In this document: piece after piece, positions 29,115 through 36,264 of the stretch
Numbering within the stretch: the first letter of the stretch is position 1
Layout: every line of letters begins with the position of its first letter
Source: Paenibacillus farraposensis
Lineage (GTDB): Bacteria > Bacillota > Bacilli > Paenibacillales > Paenibacillaceae
Direction of reading: 5' to 3'
DNA: 64,000 nucleotides
NCBI RefSeq assembly: GCF_020736845.1
Contig: NZ_JAFFQR010000008.1
Span: 62,001-126,000 of the forward strand
The notes under the pieces: generated by a model
What the model saw: only the letters and a program-made list of their open reading frames with translations
The model's database searches: none
Told to the model about the DNA's origin: nothing
Made by a program: the position numbers and the translations under genes

Positions 29115-30491
29115 TTATACCCGGTGATCCATCGGTAAAGAGAACAGATACATATTGATTACTGCCAGCAAAATCATCAGCGCATAATAAGGCAGCAGCT
29201 TTTTCCAGGAAGCCCTATTCCCAATACGATAAACGGTATAAGCTGAACCGACAAGACCCAGCAGAATAACAAGATACTGCATAAGCTGTACAGTACCCAC
29301 CGAAGCCAATGCCAGGTCTCCAGTTAATTTATAGCCAAACAAATTACCTGTATTGAACCAGATGGCTTTTCCTTCCGTGAACATGTGGAAAAGATTATGC
29401 GCCAAGTGGCCAGCCAAGTCAAGCGGAATAACGGCGTAGCCAAAACGCACGAAATTCTCTTTCACTTTCTCGAATGTTTCCTGGCGGGCAGTCAATTTCG
29501 CTGTCCCCCACAGCATGACGATTGGAATCATCATAGAAATCACAAAAGCAACCGTAAAATTCACCGGGTAGTAGGCAGTTTGCGTGATCTTGCTAATTAC
29601 GTTTAAAATATCCTGCCAAATTCCTAACATCGTAAGGTTCTGTACAAAAACAATACCCATAATAACCGCTGCCAAAAATGCATGCTCAGCTTTTGGTTTT
29701 TTGATTCCCCACAGCTCTGCAGTCGGCATTCTCGGAGTGATACGGATGGAATGGTTAGGGCATGACTTTATGCAATTTCCGCAAAGGTTACAATCCGCAC
29801 TGTCATCCATTGTACGGACAAATTGAAACATGGGACATCCTTCTGTCTTGCCGTCACCTTTAAAACAGGCTTGTGTCTTGCAGGTTTTGCAAACGTCAGA
29901 TGTTCCCCGAAGTTCCAGCATACCTGAACGGGAATAGTTGCCCGCTAATCCTCCAAGAAAACAAAGTGTTTTACAAAAGGTTCTTCTTTCGAAAAATACG
30001 GAAGTACCGACAACCATCGTCGTCAGAAGCAGCAGCAGATATCCGGAACCGCGCGGCGACTCAATGATTCCCCAGATGTGATCGGACCATGTAATCATGA
30101 TGAAAAAAATATCAATTATCCATATTCCATATTTCTTTAAAAACTTCGGCATTGGCCTTTCGCTGCCGACCAGCTTGCGAACAATGTCACTGATCTTACC
30201 GAATGGACAGACTGCGCACCAAAAACGGCCCAATACCAGAAAAATAATGGGGATAGCCGGCCACCACAGCACCCATGTCAATGAAGTCCCAAAATTTCGA
30301 CTGGGATTGACCGTTCCGGCAACCAGCTCATATACAATAACAGAAAATACGATCATAGCCGCCCACTGGAATATTCCGGGATACCATCGGCTCTTAATAA
30401 AGGCTTTTATAAACGGAATATTCAACAAGTTATATTTCTTTTTTTCAGGTGGGATGTTCACCTGCTGCGTTTGATTTGCCGGGTTGATCAT
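29115..30491 (-). CDS. NosR/NapH/CcoG-like membrane iron-sulfur protein
   Basis: A 458-residue integral membrane protein with about eight to nine helices and many cysteines in electron-transfer patterns: GRFWCAVCPFGK, FCKTLCFLGG, VCKTCKTQACF with GCPMF, and a bacterial ferredoxin motif CNLCGNCIKSCP. These resemble the cytosolic clusters of NosR, NapH and the cupric reductase CcoG. It likely passes electrons from the quinone pool or cytosol across the membrane. Its ATG overlaps the stop of the upstream His/Met-rich gene (ATGA), so the two are translationally coupled. With the multicopper oxidase next door, a role in copper redox handling is likely; the exact acceptor is unknown. The start at 30491 was chosen for that coupling rather than the ATG at 30521. 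Confidence 0.8.
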   Translation of the reverse strand: MINPANQTQQVNIPPEKKKYNLLNIPFIKAFIKSRWYPGIFQWAAMIVFSVIVYELVAGTVNPSRNFGTSLTWVLWWPAIPIIFLVLGRFWCAVCPFGKISDIVRKLVGSERPMPKFLKKYGIWIIDIFFIMITWSDHIWGIIESPRGSGYLLLLLTTMVVGTSVFFERRTFCKTLCFLGGLAGNYSRSGMLELRGTSDVCKTCKTQACFKGDGKTEGCPMFQFVRTMDDSADCNLCGNCIKSCPNHSIRITPRMPTAELWGIKKPKAEHAFLAAVIMGIVFVQNLTMLGIWQDILNVISKITQTAYYPVNFTVAFVISMMIPIVMLWGTAKLTARQETFEKVKENFVRFGYAVIPLDLAGHLAHNLFHMFTEGKAIWFNTGNLFGYKLTGDLALASVGTVQLMQYLVILLGLVGSAYTVYRIGNRASWKKLLPYYALMILLAVINMYLFSLPMDHRV

Positions 30492-30910
30492 GCTTGAGCA
30501 CGCCCCTTCTTCAGTAACCATTTACGACAGGCTCCATAGAGAATAAATGCCGCCATTATCCCTGCAAATGTGCTTAATACCAGGATATTTGGAGGAGTTT
30601 CTACGATTTTCTCGCTGTGTCCTCCATGTTCTCCATGTCCACTACTTTCCGTAGATGTATTAGAAGCAACTGAATCCTTACTGGTGCTCATGTCCATGTG
30701 CTGGTGTTCCTCCATAGTCATACTGTGGGAATGGGTATCATCCATCTGCATATCAGAAGTCATTTCTTCTTTTGCCGGGTTTTGTAGCTCGTGTACCGTT
30801 TTGTGCCCTGCTTGTCCATGCTCATCGTATTTTGTCGCTTCATCTGCCAAGGCTGTGCTGACAAACGAGAGGAGTCCAATTAGCACAATGATGATTCCGC
30901 ATGTTTTCAT
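30488..30910 (-). CDS. His/Met-rich membrane-anchored probable copper-binding protein
   Basis: A 140-residue protein with a signal peptide (about 1-22), an extracytoplasmic region packed with His and Met (DMQMDDTHSHSMTMEEHQHM, then GHGEHGGHSEK), and a C-terminal membrane helix (about 108-128) ending in basic residues. Such regions bind Cu(I)/Cu(II). First gene of the operon with the iron-sulfur membrane protein. Its promoter shares a motif with the multicopper oxidase gene. It may deliver or buffer copper for the oxidase or for the iron-sulfur reductase. No known family assigned. Confidence 0.75.
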   Translation of the reverse strand: MKTCGIIIVLIGLLSFVSTALADEATKYDEHGQAGHKTVHELQNPAKEEMTSDMQMDDTHSHSMTMEEHQHMDMSTSKDSVASNTSTESSGHGEHGGHSEKIVETPPNILVLSTFAGIMAAFILYGACRKWLLKKGRAQA

Positions 30911-30948
30911 TCATCTCTTCCTTCCTTTCAAGTTCTTTTATCTGAGTA

Positions 30949-30984
30949 ATTGTAAAAAGAAAGTATGTAGAATTTGTGTAGGAA
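30949..30984 (-). promoter_or_regulatory. Promoter of the His/Met-rich operon with direct TTCYACA repeats
   Basis: Minus strand: TTCCTACA (30984-30977) and TTCTACA (30972-30966), eleven bases apart, then eleven bases and TACAAT (30954-30949) as -10. Eleven-base direct repeats suit OmpR-family regulators. The TTCYACA-N11-TAYAAT arrangement equals that of the oxidase promoter. Confidence 0.55.
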
Positions 30985-31031
30985 TTGCACGAATAACACA
31001 AAAACCCAAAAAAAGATGATATTTCAATCCA

Positions 31032-31085
31032 TATTTGTATTGTCACATCGAGCGCCGTGGTTGGCTCATCTGCGCAAACCAATGA
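31032..31085 (-). pseudogene. Walker B scrap of an oligopeptide ABC transporter ATPase
   Basis: CADEPTTALDVTIQ, the exact Walker B/D-loop of Opp/Dpp ATPases, with nothing before or after it from that gene. It is joined directly to the tail of the binding-protein relic, marking an internal deletion of the operon. Confidence 0.7.
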
Positions 31086-31996
31086 ACGGACTGACCTTTA
31101 CATGCTCCATCCGGCCATTGTAGGCATACACCGTCTTTTTGTAGTTGGTTAAAATTACAGATAATTCATTATTTAACAGTAAATACAATTCTTTATATAC
31201 TTTCTTGCGTTCTTCAATATTCGTCGTAGCCAAGCCTTTTTCAATAACGCTTTGGCCTTTGGATTGTCATATCCCTTGATTTCACCATTGACGAATGGTT
31301 CGGTCAGCTTCTGGCCAACCTGCTTCATCCAGCAGCTTTTTTGCCTTTTCCTGGTCATAGTTATACGGGTTGATTCCGTCCGTCGTGTAGGACCAGAATA
31401 TAGGGGAAGCCGGGATGTTGGCGGTGCTTGGGGTGTAAGGCAAAATGTTCAAAAAGCCAAGCCCTTTCAGCTTGTCGATATTTTCCTGCGTTACAGTAAA
31501 GGAAGCAAAGTCGGTATCGCCTGTTTCAATGAACTGCCAAGCATCCCCCTCCGCTGTCAAAAGGGAGCCATCGCTGAATCGGGTACCGGGAACCAGATGA
31601 AACGTATAGGTCAGGTTATCCTTGGAAATATCCCAGCTCTTCGCCAGATTAGGTGCGGAAGCCCCTTCTCGTCTACCGTAACCAGCGGAGTCCACAACTG
31701 CGAAATGACGTTGCCGTCATAACCGCTTTGGTTAAAATACGGCGTGAACACGCCTGCCGGGTCGGTCAGACTGACAATAATCGTGTCGTTTCTTTTTTGC
31801 GACACCTCCGCAATTTGGACAGATCAGAAGCTTGCATCAGGCTCGTTAATGGCTGCGTTGTATCAGCCGTCTGCGTGTTCTCATTATTCTGCTCTATTGA
31901 TTGGTATGGCTAGCGCTATCCGATCCCCCGCTAGAGCAAGCAGCTAATAAAGTAGAGCTTGCCAGAATTATACTTCTAAGTACAATAATTCACTTT
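31086..31996 (-). pseudogene. Degenerate peptide ABC transporter substrate-binding protein
   Basis: Pieces in several frames follow the order of one lipoprotein: ILASSTLLAACSSGGSDS (lipobox, near 31950), KRNDTIIVSLTDPAGVFTPY, LWTPLVTVDEKGLPHL, LAKSWDISKDNLTYTFHL, YNYDQEKAKKLLDEAGWP, KVYKELYLLLNNE and finally AYNGRMEHVKVSPFIGL near 31110. Frameshifts, a stop after the signal and large internal losses (the protein should exceed 500 residues) make it non-functional. Together with the adjacent ATPase scrap it is what remains of an opp/dpp operon. Confidence 0.8.
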
Positions 31997-32176
31997 TCCA
32001 AAATAATCCCCCCAAATTAATTATGTAAATTTCGATCAAAAAAGTTTTAATTATAGGAATCTATGTCGGTTCTGTAAAGGGAGAACTCGTTTTTTATGTA
32101 AAGGCTCTAAATAAAAATAAGAACAATTCCAAGGTACCGTTTTCGCTTAGACTGCGAATAAGAAAAAATAATAAAA

Positions 32177-32206
32177 CCTCTCAATCCTTAGTAATAGATT
32201 GAGAGG
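32177..32206 (-). terminator. Terminator of the methyltransferase gene
   Basis: Perfect ten-base stem CCTCTCAATC (32177-32186) with GATTGAGAGG (32197-32206), T-rich on the minus-strand exit side. Confidence 0.85.
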
Positions 32207-32229
32207 CAAGTCTGTTATTAAATGAAAGA

Positions 32230-33144
32230 TTATTTTTTTATAGCATGAATATAATGAATCGTTTCGAATGCAGACAAATAATCCATCCGATTACGAAAGA
32301 AAAGATCATTTATCGTAGCTGGTGATAAATGATCATAAATAAGTAAACCTGTTTCTTCCAACATATTCTCGATTTCATAATAAGTGAAACACGATTTCAT
32401 TGGTTCTCCACTTGCTGAAGCCATTTTCACCATATTTTCAACTCTATTAGACCTACCTTTTTCTTCAAAAAGTTTTTCGTCTGCATAATCAAAAACAATA
32501 GAACTTCCTGATGGGACTAGGGCAAATAAATTATTCATCAAGGTTGAAATTTCTTCTTTAGTTAAATAGTAAGAAACACCCAGAAGACTAAAGAAAGTTT
32601 TTTTGTTAGCAAAACCTTTATCTATTAGATTTGGATAAGCCAAATTATTGGTGAAGTCCATAGAAACAAAATGAAGATTACTCGGGATTTTATAATTGGC
32701 AACATCTAACCTTTTCTTTTTAAGTTCCTGTGTAGCTGGGTAATCAATTTCAAATATATCTAAGCTACTATTCAATTCTGGATGCCGAAAACAAAAAGTA
32801 TCTAACCCAGCACCAAGTATCACATACTGTTTTAATCCCAATACAACTTCATTAAGTAATACTTTTTCGCAATACGCAGCACGTGCTAAGGGTATTGGAG
32901 AAAGCTGGACTTGTGTAATCCATTTTAAAATTTCATCCGGATCATCTTGAAACCTTTGAGCAACATCTTTGTTGAAAAACTGTATTCCTTGTATCATATT
33001 CTCACTGATGTCTGAAAACTCTTTTTGGGAGATTAGATCTTTTGCAATAAAATCATCAAAAATTTTTGGTGTATCATATTTACTATGATATGCTCGGCCA
33101 AAAGCTGCTATTAACGAAGTTAAGCTGGACTCATTTTGCCTCAT
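32230..33144 (-). CDS. LCM-type class I SAM-dependent methyltransferase
   Basis: A 304-residue enzyme. SAM-binding motif I is VILGAGLDTFCFRHPEL, with the following acidic DIFEIDYPATQE, as in leucine-carboxyl-methyltransferase-like (LCM/PPM) bacterial proteins that methylate small molecules or polyketides. The gene is markedly more AT-rich than its neighbours, suggesting acquisition by transfer. ATG at 33144 has AGGAGG upstream. Its leader holds a near-consensus promoter, a tiny leader ORF and a terminator-like hairpin ending 25 bases before the start, so expression is probably controlled by transcription attenuation. Substrate unknown; attenuated methyltransferases are often antibiotic-related, which is only a hint here. 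Confidence 0.8.
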   Translation of the reverse strand: MRQNESSLTSLIAAFGRAYHSKYDTPKIFDDFIAKDLISQKEFSDISENMIQGIQFFNKDVAQRFQDDPDEILKWITQVQLSPIPLARAAYCEKVLLNEVVLGLKQYVILGAGLDTFCFRHPELNSSLDIFEIDYPATQELKKKRLDVANYKIPSNLHFVSMDFTNNLAYPNLIDKGFANKKTFFSLLGVSYYLTKEEISTLMNNLFALVPSGSSIVFDYADEKLFEEKGRSNRVENMVKMASASGEPMKSCFTYYEIENMLEETGLLIYDHLSPATINDLFFRNRMDYLSAFETIHYIHAIKK

Positions 33145-33169
33145 ACAATTATCCTCCTAATTAAACAAA

Positions 33170-33201
33170 AATAAGATTCCCCTGGCCAGGAGAATCTTAT
33201 T
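33170..33201 (-). promoter_or_regulatory. Terminator-like attenuator hairpin in the methyltransferase leader
   Basis: AATAAGATTC (33170-33179) pairs with GAATCTTATT (33192-33201), and the centre is a perfect CCTGGCCAGG palindrome; only one C/A mismatch. On the minus strand the hairpin runs straight into TTTTTGTTT. It lies between promoter and ribosome site, so it would stop most transcripts early. Confidence 0.75.
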
Positions 33202-33217
33202 ATATACACAAATACAT
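33200..33217 (-). CDS. Five-codon leader ORF (MYLCI)
   Basis: ATG at 33217 to TAA at 33202-33200, MYLCI. It begins about ten bases after the -10 hexamer, so its message would be leaderless or nearly so, and its stop codon overlaps the foot of the attenuator hairpin by two bases. Ribosome stalling here could disrupt the hairpin. No Shine-Dalgarno site is seen. Confidence 0.4.
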   Translation of the reverse strand: MYLCI

Positions 33218-33226
33218 TAAAATAAA

Positions 33227-33255
33227 ATTTTAGCACAAATAAATAATTTTGTCAA
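33227..33255 (-). promoter_or_regulatory. Sigma-A promoter of the methyltransferase gene
   Basis: Minus strand TTGACA (33255-33250), 17-base spacer, TAAAAT (33232-33227). Confidence 0.8.
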
Positions 33256-33344
33256 CACAAAATATCACTCTTGTTGTAGACACCATCTCATCTGGGATCT
33301 GCATCTATTTATTTAGAGTATTAACTCTAACCTGTGCGTACAGC

Positions 33345-33461
33345 CTAATTTCGCTCCATATAGCCAAGGATACTCGCGTACATTTCATCCACAGCCGAAA
33401 GCCGCGCGCTGTAACCAACGGAAACCATTGGTTGTACGATCCACCCATTGCGTAGCGCTAT
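33345..33461 (-). other. Start-less short coding-like frame
   Basis: A frame ending TAG at 33347-33345 reads GWIVQPMVSVGYSARL then SAVDEMYASILGYMERN, protein-like, but begins with ATA GCG just three bases after AAGGAGG. Either the start was lost by mutation or the frame is chance. An overlapping alternative from ATG 33448 is less protein-like. Lies just after the frameshifted gene below. Confidence 0.25.
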
Positions 33462-33744
33462 ATACCTCCTTCTCCTTGTTCGGTCCGTTCAGCTTCCTGC
33501 TCCAGCCTGCTTACAATATTCGCATCCACATGGCGAAAATACTCCTCATACCATCCGGATAGCAGCCGCAAAGCAAGCCTGCGAAGCTGCTCCATATCGT
33601 CGGGCAGCGGGATACCATAGGCCAATGCCTGGTCATTCAGTTCCTGTGCAGTCTGGCTCTCCAGACGATCTACAACCTCAGCCATATCGCCTTGATCGGT
33701 AATGCTACATGTACTTCATAAGGAGCATCCACTTCTTGACTCAT
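33458..33744 (-). pseudogene. Small unknown gene with a frameshift
   Basis: ATG at 33744 with GAGGA upstream opens MSQEVDAPYEVHVALP; a one- or two-base shift near 33695 leads into SITDQGDMAEVVDRLESQTA and then a helical, acidic protein to GEGGI (33458), about 95 residues in all. If the second frame alone is used, translation could start at the ATG at 33685 (75 residues). No family recognised; short coupled genes of this style are seen in phages and mobile elements. Confidence 0.4.
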
Positions 33745-33920
33745 CGCTCTTCGTCCTCTTTTCTTTCATGTCTAACGTTCATTATACCTATTATCGTACA
33801 CCCGTTTATTCTCCGTAATCCATGCAACCAAATATTAGCGATGCAGGTGGTACATAATTAAACTACAAAAAAAGCCTGATATCTTCAGACTCCCAACGGT
33901 TTAGCTATGAATTAAAAAAG

Positions 33921-33952
33921 GTTGTCTTCTGCATATTGCAAGAGACAACCCT
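33921..33952 (-). terminator. Terminator of the metalloprotease gene
   Basis: GGTTGTCTT (33921-33929) pairs with GAGACAACC (33944-33952); the minus strand continues into TTTTTT. Confidence 0.8.
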
Positions 33953-33971
33953 TTGAATAATAATGTGATGC

Positions 33972-35384
33972 TTACAGTTTGTTCGCTGCGACTTTCCACT
34001 CTAAAATCCCTGTGGATGCCGAACCTTTGGATACCATTTCAATTCTTAATTTCGTTGTTTTTACAGGTGCAAAAGTGGTCGTGTTATATTGATCTGCCGC
34101 AGTACCCAATCCTTTAGCCTGCTTGACATCGGACCAGCCTCGACCGTTCCAGTACTTAATCTTGTAAGACTTGGGTACATCGATGCCACCCCCGTCTTTG
34201 AACCAATATACATTGGTTTGCGATACCGTATGCTCTTGATCAAAATCATATTGAACCCACTGGGTCCCCGTTTCAGGCCAGTTGCCGTACACGGTATGGC
34301 TTCTGTCATTGGAGTTGGCAGGATCAAAGCCATCATTAAGTGCGCTTATATTTTCCCAAGGCGAAGTATAGGAAGTGCTGGCCGTTGCAGCTGGCGCAAT
34401 GTTGGCGCTTTCGTCAGGTAATGTATCGATAGGACCCTCGTCGCCATTATTCACGCTTGGGAAACGAGAAGTATCCTTCTTGATCTGACTCCAGGTATAG
34501 CGCAACATCCAGGTATCCCACTCTGTTATTTTAGGAGAATTGCCGGCCCACATAATGGTGTTGGTTGGGAAGCCGCCTGGTGGACGCTCGTGCTCTTCAT
34601 AAAAATCAGTTAAGCCAAAGCCATGTCCAATCTCATGTTCGGTAATCTGAATCTCATCAGCGTTCACCGTGCTCAGAATGTAATCATCATTCATACGTTG
34701 TCCCCAGTCACCGCCGGCTCCTCCCCCGAAATTTTCTGTAGCCCACAGATACATATCAAACCGCTTGTCCAATCCGCCGGGATACGAGTAGTTGGGATCA
34801 TTAAAATGCTCAAATCGCGATAGAGCGTCAGGCGCAACCGGGAGCTTGGCAGGGATACTTGGGTTCGATTTGCTTAAATCATCGATAATAGTGTCGGTGT
34901 AAACGATTTCATTTGATTGTTTATTAATAATTTGTGCTGGATTTGCAACGGCCCAACCAACGATTTTGACAGTAATATTGTTGTAAGGCCAGCCATCGTA
35001 ACCTTTCAGCTGCTTATTCCAGTTATTGATCTGGCGGCTCAGCATAGAAGCCATCTCTTTACGCTGTTGAAGTGTGAGATTTTTGGGAGATTGCCAGCGT
35101 ACTACATAGTTTAGCGTTCCTTTTCCCGCATAGATTTGATCAAAAATCAAATTTTTACGGTTCGTTGAGCCTTCTTTAACCATTCTATTCTTCCAAACCC
35201 ATTCTACCGACGGCTTGAATTTTGCAGGTATATTGGCAGCGGCCAAGCTAATGCTCATGGGTTCAATATCGGAAGCGCTTTCTAAATCAGACGCTGCTGC
35301 ACCAGCATTAGCCCCACCAACCAGTAGAGAAGCAGCCATTACCAATGAGAAAGAAGCCATCATCATTCCTTTTTTCTTCGCCAT
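33972..35384 (-). CDS. Secreted metzincin-like zinc protease with discoidin-like C-terminus
   Basis: A 470-residue exported protein: signal peptide about 1-30 (MAKKKGMMMASFSLVMAASL, then an AxA-type cleavage region). The catalytic block HEIGHGFGLTDFYEE gives HExxHxxGxxD, the metzincin zinc site with an aspartate third ligand, and a methionine in NTIMWAG downstream is a candidate Met-turn. From about 340 a beta-sandwich with WVQYDFDQEHTVSQTNVYWF and SYKIKYWNGRGW resembles the F5/8C discoidin or sugar-binding fold. Substrate could be plant or fungal wall glycoprotein. ATG at 35384 follows GGAGG by eight bases. Single gene with its own terminator. Confidence 0.8.
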   Translation of the reverse strand: MAKKKGMMMASFSLVMAASLLVGGANAGAAASDLESASDIEPMSISLAAANIPAKFKPSVEWVWKNRMVKEGSTNRKNLIFDQIYAGKGTLNYVVRWQSPKNLTLQQRKEMASMLSRQINNWNKQLKGYDGWPYNNITVKIVGWAVANPAQIINKQSNEIVYTDTIIDDLSKSNPSIPAKLPVAPDALSRFEHFNDPNYSYPGGLDKRFDMYLWATENFGGGAGGDWGQRMNDDYILSTVNADEIQITEHEIGHGFGLTDFYEEHERPPGGFPTNTIMWAGNSPKITEWDTWMLRYTWSQIKKDTSRFPSVNNGDEGPIDTLPDESANIAPAATASTSYTSPWENISALNDGFDPANSNDRSHTVYGNWPETGTQWVQYDFDQEHTVSQTNVYWFKDGGGIDVPKSYKIKYWNGRGWSDVKQAKGLGTAADQYNTTTFAPVKTTKLRIEMVSKGSASTGILEWKVAANKL

Positions 35385-35585
35385 TTCTTTAACCTCCATC
35401 ACCTGTAAATTTTGATAATCATTCATGGGAATAACAAACCTATGATTCTCGTATCCTCTTATATATCCCCTCTAAATTTGAATAAAATAACATTTTTATA
35501 CTATCACTGGGATAAAAAAACGTCAATTAAAAAAATTTCCTCTTTGCTAAGAGAGGATACATATCGAAGTAGTAGACTTACCTCC

Positions 35586-35935
35586 CTACTCTATGGATGC
35601 CAGCGCCGATTCTGCCAGTGAAGCCAGCAGCTTCGCCGTTCCCGGCAGCGCACGTTCATCCAGATCAAAGGCTGGATGATACCATTCCCGGGTCCCCGAA
35701 GTGCCGACAAAGACAAATACACCGGGGATGTTCTTCTGATAAAACCCAAAATCCTCGCTCGCCGGGGATGATATGGGGCGAACGGCCTTTAGACCGGCGG
35801 CTCGAGCGGCCTGCTCCGCAATGACGGTCAGCTTGCTGTCATTCAGCACAGGCGGCGGACCCTGAATCCAGCGAATGGCCGCTTTCGTGGACTGGCCATT
35901 GCCTGTCGGCCTACCGCTTGGTCGGCCTATACTGC
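35586..35935 (-). pseudogene. C-terminal fragment of an M20 amidohydrolase/peptidase
   Basis: About 110 residues: IRWIQGPPPVLNDS, then ASEDFGFYQKNIPGVFVF and REWYHPAFDLDERAL, the C-terminal catalytic-domain tail of M20 family amidohydrolases, with the metal-ligand histidine in YHPAFD. The N-terminal two thirds, including the other metal ligands, are absent. The fragment begins right at the stop codon of the glutaredoxin gene, so the deletion end point is there. An in-frame start at 35849 exists but would give an inactive scrap. Confidence 0.75.
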
Positions 35936-36172
35936 TTGATTGTAGCTTTCCAGTGCTTTAGTCAACTCTTCCAGATCCGGGTTAAGCAAAGCTTCATATT
36001 TGTTATCCCCGCCTATCTCGACGACCGGAATGTAACGAATGCCGTATTGGGTCTCCAGCACATTACGCAGGGCATCATTTCCGTCCACTTGGATATTTTC
36101 ATACGGCTGATTTTGGGCCTCCAGATAGGATTGGATCTCTCCACAAAAATGACAGCCGGTTTTACTCCACAA
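35927..36172 (-). CDS. Glutaredoxin-family protein, TTG start, possibly 5'-trimmed
   Basis: An 81-residue thioredoxin-fold protein. Redox motif C-H-F-C in TGCHFCGEIQSYLEAQ, the cis-proline in IRYIPVVEIGG and the C-terminal helix are present. It reduces disulfides or mixed disulfides in the cytosol. Upstream codons DSTQVV continue the first beta strand in frame but reach no ATG or GTG, and no clear ribosome site precedes the TTG at 36172. The original start was perhaps lost to the same rearrangement that trimmed the neighbouring M20 gene. A terminator stands only 30 bases upstream, so the promoter must be very short or absent. Confidence 0.6.
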   Translation of the reverse strand: MWSKTGCHFCGEIQSYLEAQNQPYENIQVDGNDALRNVLETQYGIRYIPVVEIGGDNKYEALLNPDLEELTKALESYNQAV

Positions 36173-36200
36173 GACAACCTGTGTACTGTCCAGATTATAT

Positions 36201-36240
36201 AAAAAGCAGCAAGTGAAGGAGATTGCTCCTCATTTGCTGC
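36201..36240 (-). terminator. Terminator of the aldo/keto reductase gene
   Basis: GCAGCAAGTGAAGGAG (from 36206) pairs with CTCCTCATTTGCTGC (to 36240), followed by TTTTT on the minus strand. Confidence 0.85.
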
Positions 36241-36264
36241 TTCTTTTGCGATGGATGTGTGATA

